Assembly (NCBI RefSeq): GCF_017377775.1
Contig: NZ_JAFVLN010000002.1
Location: 310,001 to 374,000 of the forward strand
Direction: 5' to 3'
Length of the DNA: 64,000 nucleotides
Source: Streptomyces sp. VRA16 Mangrove soil
GTDB taxonomy: Bacteria; Actinomycetota; Actinomycetes; Streptomycetales; Streptomycetaceae
Part shown: positions 32,983 through 41,164 of the stretch, in pieces
How positions within the stretch are numbered: the stretch's first letter is position 1
Layout of the letters: every line of letters begins with the position of its first letter
Notes under the pieces: generated by a model
Told to the model about the DNA's origin: nothing
Seen by the model: the letters and a program-made list of their open reading frames with translations, nothing else
Database searches by the model: none
Position numbers and translations under genes: made by a program

Positions 32983-33981
32983 CTACGCGGTACCGGCCTC
33001 CTCCGTCGGCGTCGCGTACGTGCGTGACAGCGCCCCCGCCGTCGCCGCGATCCGCCGCCGCAGCTCGGGCGGTTCGAGCACCTCGATGTCCGCGCCCAGG
33101 CGCAGGAAGTCGTCGTGCGCGTGGTCGATCGACTCGATGGGCAGCCGGGCGCGCAGCCTGCCGTCGGGTTCGGTGACACCGGTGGCGTGCGCGGCGCGCG
33201 CCGCGGCGCCGGTGAGGCGGCCGGCCCCGGCGGGCGTGAGCAGGACGACGGCCTCGCCGGTGTGCAGGCGCCGGTGGAAGTCCTCCTGGTACGCCGCCCA
33301 GAACGCCGCCAGATCGAAGCCGTCGGGGGGAATGAACTCCTCGTCCGTCGTGCGCAGTTCGAGGATCTGGTCGACGCGGTAGACGCGCGGGCCGCCCGCC
33401 CCCGCCGACGCCGCGACGTACCAGCGGCCCGCCTTGAGGACGAGCCCGTACGGCTCCAACCGCCGTTCCACATCCGTCGGTTCGCGCCAGCGGCGGTATG
33501 TGACGCGCAGGACGCGGCGGTTCCACACGGCTGCCGCCACCGCGGGCAGCTGCTCGGCGGCGGCGTCGTCGTGCTGCGCGTACCAGCCGGGCGCGTCCAG
33601 GTGGAAGCGGGCACTGATCCGGTCGGCATGCGCGCGCAGTTCGGCGGGGAGCGCGGCCCGGACCTTCAACTGGGCCGCGGCGAGCACCGGGCCGAGCCCG
33701 AGGTCGGCGGCCGGGCCCGGCACCCCGGCGAGGAAGAGCGCCTCGGCCTCGTCGGCGGTCAGACCGGTGAGCCGGGTGCGGTAGCCGTCGACGAGCCGGT
33801 AGCCGCCCGCGTGCCCCGAGTCGCCGTACAGCGGGATGCCGGCGGCGTGCAGCGCCTCGACGTCCCGGTAGACGGTACGGACCGACACCTCCAGCTCGGC
33901 GGCCAGCTGGGCAGCGGTCATCAGGCCCCTGGTCTGCAGCAGGAGCAGGATCGAGACAAGTCGCCGGGACTTCACTGACAC
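32983..33981 (-). CDS. WYL-domain transcriptional regulator (YafY/DeoR-type HTH)
   Basis: A 332-aa regulator. The HTH is at residues 6-60 (LVSILLLLQTRGLMTAAQLA, VSVRTVYRDVEALHAAGIPL), followed by the WYL domain about 140-215 (LRVTYRRWREPTDVERRLEP, YGLVLKAGRWYVAA). The WYL core is replaced by KAGRWYVA, the usual YafY variant. Its GTG start (33981, with another GTG at 33975) lies inside an inverted repeat shared with the divergent gene, so it likely controls itself and the neighbours to the right. Confidence 0.92.
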   Translation of the reverse strand: MSVKSRRLVSILLLLQTRGLMTAAQLAAELEVSVRTVYRDVEALHAAGIPLYGDSGHAGGYRLVDGYRTRLTGLTADEAEALFLAGVPGPAADLGLGPVLAAAQLKVRAALPAELRAHADRISARFHLDAPGWYAQHDDAAAEQLPAVAAAVWNRRVLRVTYRRWREPTDVERRLEPYGLVLKAGRWYVAASAGAGGPRVYRVDQILELRTTDEEFIPPDGFDLAAFWAAYQEDFHRRLHTGEAVVLLTPAGAGRLTGAAARAAHATGVTEPDGRLRARLPIESIDHAHDDFLRLGADIEVLEPPELRRRIAATAGALSRTYATPTEEAGTA

Positions 33982-33991
33982 AGGATGTCAG
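33975..33991. promoter_or_regulatory. CTGACA-N5-TGTCAG, candidate WYL regulator operator
   Basis: Perfect 6-bp arms (33975-33980 and 33986-33991) with a 5-nt spacer lie at the start codon of the WYL gene and 24 nt before the divergent ATG. The form resembles known operators of YafY-type regulators. Confidence 0.7.
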
Positions 33992-34002
33992 GGAAGCGGT
34001 CC

Positions 34003-34014
34003 TACCGTCCCGGC
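34003..34014 (+). promoter_or_regulatory. Leaderless-type -10 element (TACCGT)
   Basis: TACCGT (34003-34008), 6 nt, then ATG at 34015. The WYL operator candidate lies in its upstream promoter region. Confidence 0.5.
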
Positions 34015-34497
34015 ATGGCTTTCGAGGAGAAACGTCTGACGGTGCCACCGCCCATCGAGGTGGCGGGCCGCCGGATCAAGCGCTACCACGTGACCGCGGA
34101 CCCGGCGGGCATCGCGCCCGAGGTGGCACAGGCGGCGTACGCGATGCTGCCCACGCTGCTGCCGGAGCCCGACGGCACGCCGCCCGGCACCTTCGTCGTG
34201 CTGCACCGCGGCGGCGACGACGGCGCGTACCTGAACGCGTACAGCTGGGTGTGGGACAACGCCGTGCACTTCCGGGGCGCGGTCGCGGGCCAGCCGGCGC
34301 TCGGCTGCCCGGACCGCGACCCCACGCACTTCGTGCTGCTGGAAAGGCCGTTGATCGGCTGCGTGTGGGAGCTGCCGCCGCTGCTGCACGAGCGGGACGC
34401 CTGGGTGCGGCATCTGCTGGCGCCCGCGCGGCCCGACCTGGACGCGTATCTGCACGACACCTTGCCCGAAGGAACGACAGGAGACCGCCGGTCATGA
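34015..34497 (+). CDS. Hypothetical protein, probable WYL regulon
   Basis: A 160-aa soluble protein. It starts MAFEEKRLTVPPPIEVAGRR and has a cluster of aromatic residues (AYSWVWDNAVHFRG) and CVWELPPLLHERDAWVRHLL. No family recognised. It diverges from the WYL regulator and overlaps the next gene by 4 bp (ATGA), so the two form one unit. Confidence 0.75.
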   Translation: MAFEEKRLTVPPPIEVAGRRIKRYHVTADPAGIAPEVAQAAYAMLPTLLPEPDGTPPGTFVVLHRGGDDGAYLNAYSWVWDNAVHFRGAVAGQPALGCPDRDPTHFVLLERPLIGCVWELPPLLHERDAWVRHLLAPARPDLDAYLHDTLPEGTTGDRRS

Positions 34498-34982
34498 CCG
34501 CGCACACCATCACGCACGACAGCACCGCGCACGACTTCGACTTCTTCGTCGGGGAGTGGGACGTCGCCCATCTGCGGCGCCGTGACTTCCTCGACCCGGA
34601 CAGCGGCTGGGAGGAGTTCACGGCGACGAGCCGCTGCTGGAGCCTGTTCGGCGGCGCCGCGAACATCGACGAGCTGTCGGTGCCCGCGCAGGGCTGGACG
34701 GGCCTCACGCTGCGCCTGTTCGACCCGGTGCACCGCACCTGGTCCCTGAACTGGTCCACCGACCGCACGGGCCGCCTCTTCCCTCCGGTGACCGGCAGCT
34801 TCAAGGACGGGCTCGGCGTGTTCGAGGGCGACGACACGCACGACGGGAAGGAGGTGCGGGTGCGCTTCGTGTGGTCCGGGATCAGCGCGACGACCGCGCG
34901 CTGGGAGCAGGCGTTCTCCCTCGACGAAGGGCGGACGTGGCTGACGAACTGGACGATGACGTTCACCCGGAGCACCCCCTGA
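34494..34982 (+). CDS. DUF1579-like protein
   Basis: A 162-aa cytoplasmic protein. HDFDFFVGEWDVAHLRR, with TGLTLRLFDPVHRTWSLNWS and RVRFVWSGISATTARWEQAF, resembles the calycin-like DUF1579/heme-binding-like group (F-F-x-G-x-W-x-V start). Function unknown. GGAG lies before the ATG, which overlaps the previous stop. Second gene of the likely WYL-controlled unit. Confidence 0.75.
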   Translation: MTAHTITHDSTAHDFDFFVGEWDVAHLRRRDFLDPDSGWEEFTATSRCWSLFGGAANIDELSVPAQGWTGLTLRLFDPVHRTWSLNWSTDRTGRLFPPVTGSFKDGLGVFEGDDTHDGKEVRVRFVWSGISATTARWEQAFSLDEGRTWLTNWTMTFTRSTP

Positions 34983-35018
34983 CAAGGCCCCCGAGGCGGC
35001 CGGCGCCGACGCGAGGGC

Positions 35019-35049
35019 TTGACTTCGCGTGCGCTCCAACGCGTTGACT
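35019..35049 (+). promoter_or_regulatory. MerR-type promoter with 19-bp spacer
   Basis: TTGACT (35019-35024) and TTGACT again (35044-35049) are 19 bp apart, the long spacer of MerR-activated promoters. The spacer holds CGCGT...ACGCG and GTGCGCTCCAAC, wording I associate with MerR-controlled aldo/keto reductase promoters. The gene starts at 35107. Confidence 0.5.
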
Positions 35050-35106
35050 CCCTTCCCGTAGCCCGGCACGCATCCGGCGGCCGGGCCCGGCGAGGGGGGT
35101 ACCCGT

Positions 35107-36102
35107 ATGACGCACCGCATGAAGTACCGCACCATCGGCACCGACCCGGCGACGCGCCGCGAGGTCAGCGTGCTCAGCCTCGGCGCGATGCTGTTCGGCA
35201 CGCTCACCGACGAGAAGACGGCGTTCGCGATCCTCGACCGGTACGTGGAGGCGGGCGGCACGTTCGTCGACACGTCCGACAACTACGCGTTCTGGCAGAC
35301 CGGCAGCGTCGGCGGCGAGAGCGAGACCGTGCTCGGCAACTGGCGGCGCAGCCGCGGCATCGGCGACGAGGTCGTCATCGCCACAAAGCTGGGCGCGGCG
35401 CCGCTCGCGCCGGGCACGGGGTACGTGGACAACGCGGAGGGCCTGTCGGCGCCCGCGATCCGCGCGGCCGTGGAGGGCAGCAGGGCTCGGCTCGGGGTCG
35501 AGCGCCTCGACCTCCTCTACGCGCACATCCCGGATCCGAAGGTCGAACTCGCCGAGACGGTAAGGGAGTTCGGGGCACTGGTGCGGGAGGGCACGGTCGG
35601 ACTGCTCGGCGTCTCCAACCACTGGGCGTGGCAGGTCGAGCGGGCCCGGGCGATCGCGCGGGCCGAGGGCCTCGCCGGGTACGAGGTGCTCCAGTACCAG
35701 CACAGCTATCTGCGCCACCGCACCGATCTGCCCGACCAGTTGTCGCCGGACGGCACGCTCGGCGCGACGGACGGCAATCTGCTGAGCATGGTGCGGGCCG
35801 AGGACGATCTGACGCTGGTCGCGTACTCGCCGCTGCTGGCCGGCGCGTACGTCCGCGACGACAAGCCGCTGGGCCCCGGCCACGACCACGGCAGCAAGGA
35901 GGCCCGGCTGACGGCGCTGCGCGAGGTCGCCAGGTCCTCGGGCGGCACGGTCAACCAGGTCGTGCTCGCGTGGATGATGGGCGCCGACGTACCGGCGATC
36001 CCGCTCGTCGGGGCGTCCTCGGTCGCGCAGTTGGAGGAGAGCCTGGGCGCGGTGGATCTGGAGCTGACGGCTCAGGAGCGGGAGCGCCTGGACGCCGTGT
36101 GA
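35107..36102 (+). CDS. Aldo/keto reductase
   Basis: A 331-aa AKR of the YdhF/IolS-like group. The catalytic tetrad is Asp55, Tyr60, Lys94 and His140 (VDTSDNYAF, ATKLG, YAHIPD). The cofactor end IPLVGASSVAQLEESLGAVD is intact. The start at 35107 has GAGGGGGG upstream; an in-frame ATG at 35119 is an alternative. No linked regulator; the promoter form suggests MerR control from elsewhere. Confidence 0.92.
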   Translation: MTHRMKYRTIGTDPATRREVSVLSLGAMLFGTLTDEKTAFAILDRYVEAGGTFVDTSDNYAFWQTGSVGGESETVLGNWRRSRGIGDEVVIATKLGAAPLAPGTGYVDNAEGLSAPAIRAAVEGSRARLGVERLDLLYAHIPDPKVELAETVREFGALVREGTVGLLGVSNHWAWQVERARAIARAEGLAGYEVLQYQHSYLRHRTDLPDQLSPDGTLGATDGNLLSMVRAEDDLTLVAYSPLLAGAYVRDDKPLGPGHDHGSKEARLTALREVARSSGGTVNQVVLAWMMGADVPAIPLVGASSVAQLEESLGAVDLELTAQERERLDAV

Positions 36103-36196
36103 CGGCCCGGGCCCGTGTTCCTGATCTCCTTGCCCGCCGCGCGTCCGCGGTGTCACGATCAAGCGGCAATCGTGACGGCGGTACGCGGGAGGACGC

Positions 36197-37399
36197 ATGG
36201 GAACGGGTACGCGGCGCGCGGGCGCCCTCGCGATCGGAGCGGCGGTCGCCGGGGGGACCTGGCTCTGGCGGCACCAGGCGGAGATCGCGTTCTCCCGCCC
36301 GTACAACGAGTGGACGTTCACGCACATGTCCGCCCTCCTGCCCACCGAGCCGGTGGCGCGGGCCTCTGCGCCGGTGCCGCTGCCTCGCGGCTCGGGGCTG
36401 CGCGACTTCACGTACGAGCACGAAGGCGAGCGGCGCACCCTGGCGCAGCTGCACGCTCACACCCACACCACCGGCTTCGCCGTGCTGCATCGCGGTGCGG
36501 TGGTCCACGAGGAGTATCCGGGCCGGTTCGCGTCACAGCGGGCCAGGTTCCAGCTGTTCTCGCTGACCAAGTCGGTGACCTCGCTGCTCATAGGCATCGC
36601 GCTGGAGGAGGGGGCGCTGGGTTCGGTGGACGACAAGGTCGTGAGCCACGTTCCCGAACTGGCGGGCAGCGCGTACGACGGGCCGACCGTCGAGGATCTG
36701 CTGCACATGAGCAGCGGCGTCGAGTTCGTGGAGGACTACGCCGATCCCGAGTCGTCGTTCGCCCGGTTCGAGCGGACGGTGTCGAACGGCGGCTCGCTGA
36801 TGGACGTGGTGCGCTCGCTGCCGCGGGCGGCGGCGCCCGGCGGTACGTTCAACTACTCGACGGTGGACTCGCAGGTCCTCGGCTGGGTCCTGGAGGCGGC
36901 GACGGGCGAGCGGCTCGCCCGGTACGCGCACAGCCGCCTGTGGAGCCGGATCGGCGCGGAGAGCGACGCGTACTACTTCCTCACCCGGGGACGACCGCGC
37001 ACCGCGCTGGGTGGCGGTTCACTGAACGCGGCCGTGCGGGACCTGGCCAAGGTGGGCCTGGTCATGGCGCGCGGCGGCGAGCTGCGGGGGCAGCGGATCG
37101 TGCCCTCCGCGTGGGTCGAGCGCAGCCACGGGGCGGGCCTCGCGCATCTGGAGACCGGGGCGCTCGGCCCCGACCTGCCGCGCCACTACGGGTACGCGAA
37201 CCAATGGTGGACGGTGGCCGGCGGGCGCGGGACGTTCACGGGGATCGGCATCCACGGCCAGTACCTGTGGATCGACCGGCGGGCCGACGTGGTCGTGGTG
37301 AAGACCAGCGCCTGGAACACCGCGCAGGACGAGGCGCGGGACGCGGAGACGGTGGCCGCGCTGACGGCGCTGGTCGAGCACCTGGAGGCGGGTCACTGA
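36197..37399 (+). CDS. Serine hydrolase, beta-lactamase class C / NylB-like
   Basis: A 400-aa protein. The SxxK motif is Ser122-Leu-Thr-Lys125 (FSLTKS), and the catalytic Tyr is Tyr220 (GGTFNYST), spaced as in 6-aminohexanoate-dimer hydrolase (Ser112, Lys115, Tyr215). The third motif corresponds to IHGQYLWID. An N-terminal hydrophobic segment (8-24) with few charges suggests export or membrane anchoring. Members are esterases, transpeptidase-like enzymes or amide hydrolases; the substrate is unknown. GGGAGGA precedes the ATG. Confidence 0.88.
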   Translation: MGTGTRRAGALAIGAAVAGGTWLWRHQAEIAFSRPYNEWTFTHMSALLPTEPVARASAPVPLPRGSGLRDFTYEHEGERRTLAQLHAHTHTTGFAVLHRGAVVHEEYPGRFASQRARFQLFSLTKSVTSLLIGIALEEGALGSVDDKVVSHVPELAGSAYDGPTVEDLLHMSSGVEFVEDYADPESSFARFERTVSNGGSLMDVVRSLPRAAAPGGTFNYSTVDSQVLGWVLEAATGERLARYAHSRLWSRIGAESDAYYFLTRGRPRTALGGGSLNAAVRDLAKVGLVMARGGELRGQRIVPSAWVERSHGAGLAHLETGALGPDLPRHYGYANQWWTVAGGRGTFTGIGIHGQYLWIDRRADVVVVKTSAWNTAQDEARDAETVAALTALVEHLEAGH

Positions 37400-37415
37400 T
37401 CCTGCGAGCCCCCGG

Positions 37416-37886
37416 CTACGTGTCGTCGGCGCGCCGCAGCAGGTAGTCGCAGAGCACCCCGGGGGAGCCGGAGAGGACGCACAGCCACAGGCCGTCGCCG
37501 TTGCGCACCACACCGAGCGACGGCGGCTCCGCGAGCGCGTCCGTGCCGGGCGGCGGGTCGTCCGCCTTCAGGTCCACGGACCGTCCGCCGTCACCGACGC
37601 GCCAGCTGCCGCCACCCGCGAAGGTGCCGTCCGCGGAGGGGGTGAACACCTCCGCCGGCAGACCGGTCGCCGTGAACCGGCGGTCGGCCGTGAACCGGAT
37701 CCGCGTGTCGGTGTCGTCGAGACGCCAGATCCCGACGAGCGCGGCCGGTGAGGAGACCTCGGTGAACTCCACGTCGGCGTCGAGCCGGTCCGCCACCCAG
37801 TGGGCGATCCCGCCCGCGGTCACCCCGAGGACGACCACGACCACGGCCGCGCGCCGCCACCGGCGCCCCGGTCTTCGCTCCCCCAC
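37416..37886 (-). CDS. Hypothetical membrane-anchored protein
   Basis: A 156-aa protein with an Arg-rich start (GERRPGRRWRR), one membrane helix (about 13-31) and an exported domain with LVGIWRLDDTDTRIRFTADR, GGSWRVGDGG and two cysteines near the end (WLCVLSG, LCDYLL). The W-x-W-x-x-x-x-x-D-T-R pattern resembles lipocalin-like small stress proteins, but no family is certain. It is 12 nt downstream of the methyltransferase gene on the same strand. Confidence 0.7.
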   Translation of the reverse strand: MGERRPGRRWRRAAVVVVVLGVTAGGIAHWVADRLDADVEFTEVSSPAALVGIWRLDDTDTRIRFTADRRFTATGLPAEVFTPSADGTFAGGGSWRVGDGGRSVDLKADDPPPGTDALAEPPSLGVVRNGDGLWLCVLSGSPGVLCDYLLRRADDT

Positions 37887-37898
37887 CGCGCGCCCCCT

Positions 37899-38609
37899 TC
37901 AGGCCGACCGGAACGCGAGGAGCGTGTACGTCGGGTCGGGGCGCGGCAGCTCGGGGTCCGGCAGCGCTTCGAGGCGGGCCGCGAGTTCCGCGCCGCCCGC
38001 CTTGTAGACGCGCCCCTGCCGTACGTGACGGGCCAGCCGGTTCGGTGTGCGGCCCTGTCCGTGTCCCAGGAAGCGGGCCTCGCCGCACGGGTGCAGGCCG
38101 CGCCGGCGCGCGTACGCGGTGACGCGGGCGCTCGCGTCGGCGGGGTCGGTGGTGGCGTACGGCTTCACCAGGGCGCAGACGTCGCTGCCGACCAGGTGGG
38201 CGGCGTCCTTGTCGACAGTGGTGACGAAGACGCCGCCGGGGCGCAGCACGCGGGCGGCCTCCGCGACGACGGGCTCCGCGTCGTCGAGCAGATGGAGCAG
38301 CCAGATCGCCGTGACGGCGTCGAACGTGCCGTCGGGGAAGGGGAGTCGACGGGTGTCCGCGCGGACGACCCGCCCGTCCAGGCGAGGCCCCGCCGCCCGC
38401 AGCATGCCGTCGGCCAGGTCGACGCCGAGCGGGCGCAGGCCGGTCCTGGCGAGGCGGCGCGTCACGATGCCGGTGCCGCAGGCCAGGTCGAGGAGGGTGC
38501 GGGCGGTGTCGGGGACGAGCCCGAGGACGGCGTCGGCGGCGGCGCGGGCACGGGGTTCGCCGCCGCGGGTCGCGTCGTACCGTGCGGCTTCCTGGTCGTA
38601 GTCGAGCAC
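37899..38609 (-). CDS. Class I SAM-dependent methyltransferase
   Basis: A 236-aa UbiE/Methyltransf_11-type enzyme. Motif I LLDLACGTGIVTRRLA, motif II LGVDLADGML, the post-I DTRRLPFPDGTFDAV and motif III LRPGGVFVTTVDKD are present. GTG start at 38609, giving VLDYDQEAARYDATR, the usual YDxxA start. Substrate unknown. It follows the pterin dehydratase on the same strand with 14 nt between them. Confidence 0.88.
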   Translation of the reverse strand: MLDYDQEAARYDATRGGEPRARAAADAVLGLVPDTARTLLDLACGTGIVTRRLARTGLRPLGVDLADGMLRAAGPRLDGRVVRADTRRLPFPDGTFDAVTAIWLLHLLDDAEPVVAEAARVLRPGGVFVTTVDKDAAHLVGSDVCALVKPYATTDPADASARVTAYARRRGLHPCGEARFLGHGQGRTPNRLARHVRQGRVYKAGGAELAARLEALPDPELPRPDPTYTLLAFRSA

Positions 38610-38623
38610 AGCCGGACGGTACC

Positions 38624-38929
38624 TCAGCTCGCGCCGTGGCCGGGCGCCAACCCCTCCACCTTGCGGGCCAGTTCGAAGTCCTTCTCCGTCACCGCGCCGC
38701 CCGCGTCGTGCGTGTTCACCGCGAGAGTGACCGTGTTGTAACCGAGGGTGAGGTCCGAGTGGTGGTCGAGCTCCTCCTGGGTCTGGGCGATGTGCACGAC
38801 GAGGGCGGTCGCCGCGAAGTGCGTGGCCAGGCGGTAGGTGCGGGTGATCCGGGCACCGTCGAGCGACCAGCCGGGCAGCTCGGCGAGACGGTCCTCGATC
38901 TCCTTCTGCGAAAGCGGCTCTGTAGGCAT
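38624..38929 (-). CDS. Pterin-4a-carbinolamine dehydratase
   Basis: A 101-aa enzyme (PhhB/PCD family) that dehydrates 4a-hydroxytetrahydropterin after aromatic hydroxylation. The active-site block EELDHHSDLTLGYNTVTLAV (52-71) and His74 in NTHDAGG hold the conserved histidines (His56, His57, His74). Full family length. No aromatic amino-acid hydroxylase gene is in the window. Some family members also act in molybdopterin or folate metabolism. Divergent from the XRE gene by 38 nt. Confidence 0.93.
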   Translation of the reverse strand: MPTEPLSQKEIEDRLAELPGWSLDGARITRTYRLATHFAATALVVHIAQTQEELDHHSDLTLGYNTVTLAVNTHDAGGAVTEKDFELARKVEGLAPGHGAS

Positions 38930-38955
38930 ACCTCCAGCCTGCCACCACTTCCGGT

Positions 38956-38967
38956 TACGGTCTCCCC
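38956..38967 (+). promoter_or_regulatory. Leaderless-type -10 element (TACGGT)
   Basis: TACGGT (38956-38961), 6 nt, then ATG at 38968; no ribosome-binding site. Confidence 0.5.
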
Positions 38968-39798
38968 ATGACGACCCGGGCGATATCCGCGACGCGCAAG
39001 AACACCTCCGAAGTGGGCCGGCTGCTGCGCGACTGGCGGGAGCGGCGGCGGGTCAGCCAGCTGGAGCTGGCGCTGCGCGCCGATTCCTCGGCGCGGCACA
39101 TCAGTTTCGTGGAGACGGGCCGCTCGCGCCCCAGCGAGGAGTTCCTGCTGCGGCTCGCCGAACACCTCGACGTACCGATCCGGGAGCGCAACGCCCTGCT
39201 GCTCGCGGCAGGTTACGCGCCCCGCTACACCGAGACGTCCCTCGACGACCCGCAGTTCGGCTCGCTGCGCGAGGGTCTGGAGCGGCTGCTGCGCGGCTAC
39301 GAGCCGTATCCGGCGCTGATCGTCGACGCCACGTACGACGTGATCGCCGCCAACCGCGGCATCGCGATGCTGATGGAGACCCTGCCGGAGCATCTGCTCG
39401 CGGGTCCCCTGAACGCGATGCGGCTGACCCTGCACCCCGAGGGCCTCGCGCCCCGGATCCTGAATCTGCGCGAGTGGCGCGGGCACCTGCTGGCCCAGAT
39501 GGAGCGGCAGATCGCGCTGGCCCGCTCGGACGCGCTGCGCGCCCTGTACGAGGAGGTCGCGGCCTACCCGGTCCCCGAGCCCTCCGGCAGCTCCGTCACG
39601 GACACCGAACCGGCGGAGCCCGTGCCGTACTTCGCGCTGCCGATGGTGATCGAGCACGACGGGCACGTGCTGTCGTTCGTGTCGTCCATCTCGACGTTCA
39701 ACACGCCGATGGACGTGACCGTCGCCGAGCTGGCCGTCGAGACGCTGCTCCCGGCCGACCCGGCGACGGTCAAGTACCTGCGGACCACGGTGAGTTGA
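38968..39798 (+). CDS. XRE family regulator with MmyB-like ligand-binding domain
   Basis: A 276-aa regulator. The Cro/C1 HTH is at residues 20-75 (RRRVSQLELALRADSSARHI, then FVETGRSRPS). The C-terminal half contains the MmyB/MLTR ligand-binding PAS-like fold (EPYPALIVDATYDVIAANRG, ALRALYEEVAAYP, LSFVSSISTFNTPMDVTVAE). MmyB-type domains bind fatty acids or similar ligands. It is divergent from the pterin dehydratase gene and probably transcribed from a leaderless promoter. Confidence 0.9.
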   Translation: MTTRAISATRKNTSEVGRLLRDWRERRRVSQLELALRADSSARHISFVETGRSRPSEEFLLRLAEHLDVPIRERNALLLAAGYAPRYTETSLDDPQFGSLREGLERLLRGYEPYPALIVDATYDVIAANRGIAMLMETLPEHLLAGPLNAMRLTLHPEGLAPRILNLREWRGHLLAQMERQIALARSDALRALYEEVAAYPVPEPSGSSVTDTEPAEPVPYFALPMVIEHDGHVLSFVSSISTFNTPMDVTVAELAVETLLPADPATVKYLRTTVS

Positions 39799-39801
39799 TG
39801 T

Positions 39802-40221
39802 TCAGCGGGTGGCGCGCAGCGCCGTGTTCTGGAGCGCGGCGAACCCGGCGACCACGGCCGCCTGAAGGACCGCCCACACGGTGCCCGCCGCGCTCGGCGA
39901 CAGCCACGCGAAGAGCGCGACGAGGCTGAGCACCGTCCAGACGAGGTTGATCTCGATCACGGTGCGCACGCCGAGCACGGGCGGATTGCCGCGCGCGGCC
40001 AGGGCCGCCACGCCGACGCCGTACGCGAGCAGGAGCACGCCGAGTTCGAGGAGCAGGCCGGGATCGACGCCGAGGAACCGGCCGAGCGGGCCGGACGCGG
40101 CGGCGTAGGCGAGACCGTTGGCGCCCGTGACGAGCGCGTCGAGGGCCAGGAAGCGGCGCAACCAGAGGGCACCCTGAACTCGGCTCGCGGGAGCGGTGGT
40201 TGGCGTGGTGGCGGCGGACAT
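39802..40221 (-). CDS. Small integral membrane protein, function unknown
   Basis: A 139-aa protein with four hydrophobic helices. I chose the ATG at 40221 (MSAATTPTTAPAS) because GGAAGG lies upstream; an ATG at 40230 is in frame. ALVTGANGLAYAAAS and LGVRTVIEINLVWTVLSLVA resemble small SPW/DoxX-like membrane proteins of actinobacteria, without a firm family match. It is convergent with the XRE gene, 3 nt between the stops. Confidence 0.75.
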   Translation of the reverse strand: MSAATTPTTAPASRVQGALWLRRFLALDALVTGANGLAYAAASGPLGRFLGVDPGLLLELGVLLLAYGVGVAALAARGNPPVLGVRTVIEINLVWTVLSLVALFAWLSPSAAGTVWAVLQAAVVAGFAALQNTALRATR

Positions 40222-40339
40222 GCGGATCACCTTCCGTCGTCGGCGCGGGGGCGCTGCCCCGCTGGTGCCACCACCCTGCCCGGGCCGCGCGGGCCGGTCG
40301 ATTACCTGCCGGGTAAGGACCGGCCGCGCCCGGCGCGGG

Positions 40340-41164
40340 TCAGCCGACGGTGAGCGCCTTGAACGCCTCCGTCTGTGCGACGATCGCCCGCTCGGTGGGC
40401 AGCCGCTCCACGGACGAGGCGCCGAAGAAGCCGACGACGCCGTCCGTGTGGTCGAGGACGTACTGGGCGTCCTCGGGTTCCGCGATCGGGCCGCCGTGGC
40501 ACAGCACGAGGACGTCCGGGTTCACGCGCTTGGCCGCGTCGTGCATCTCCTGCACGGCGGCGGCCGCCTGATCGAGCGTCAGGGCGGTGCCGGCGCCGAT
40601 GGAGCCCTTGGTGGTGAGGCCGACGTGCGGGACGAGGACGTCGGCGCCCGCGCGGGCCATGTCGGCGGCCTGGTCGGGGTCGAAGACGTACGGCGCGGTG
40701 AGCAGGTCGCGCTCGTGGGCGGCCCGCACCATGTCGACTTCCAGGCCGTACCCCATCCCGGTCTCTTCGAGGTTGACGCGGAACGTGCCGTCGTAGAGGC
40801 CGACCGTCGGGAAGTTCTGCACCCCGGCGAAGCCCATGGTCTTCAACTGGTCGAGGAACAGGCCCATTTGACGGAACGGGTCGGTGCCGCACACCCCGGC
40901 GAGGACCGGGGTGTCGCGGACGACGGGCAGCACCTCGCGGGCCATGTCGACGACGATGGCGTTGGCGTCGCCGTACGGCAGCAGCCCGGCGAGGGAGCCG
41001 CGGCCCGCCATCCGGTAGCGGCCGGAGTTGTAGATGATGAGGAGGTCGACGCCGCCCTCCTCCGCGCACTTGGCGGAGAGTCCTGTGCCCGCGCCCGCGC
41101 CGACGACCGGGCGGCCCGCGGCGACCTGGGAGGTGAGGCGGTCGAGGGCTTCCTTGCGGTTCAT
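40340..41164 (-). CDS. Phosphoenolpyruvate hydrolase-like TIM-barrel protein
   Basis: A 274-aa protein. [20 protein letters not shown] and [20 protein letters not shown] near the N terminus, then [20 protein letters not shown], are typical of the PEP-hydrolase/Tm-1 C-terminal TIM-barrel family (PF09370 as I recall). Its reaction is unproven. It overlaps the Tm-1-like gene by 4 bp. In plants the two domains occur on one polypeptide (tomato Tm-1), so they very likely act together here. Confidence 0.88.
   Translation of the reverse strand: MNRKEALDRLTSQVAAGRPVVGAGAGTGLSAKCAEEGGVDLLIIYNSGRYRMAGRGSLAGLLPYGDANAIVVDMAREVLPVVRDTPVLAGVCGTDPFRQMGLFLDQLKTMGFAGVQNFPTVGLYDGTFRVNLEETGMGYGLEVDMVRAAHERDLLTAPYVFDPDQAADMARAGADVLVPHVGLTTKGSIGAGTALTLDQAAAAVQEMHDAAKRVNPDVLVLCHGGPIAEPEDAQYVLDHTDGVVGFFGASSVERLPTERAIVAQTEAFKALTVG

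Noticed and set aside
32448..33176. 242-aa plus-strand open frame
   Set aside because: Arg/Ser/Pro-rich with no motif, and it overlaps the well-supported WYL regulator gene on the other strand.
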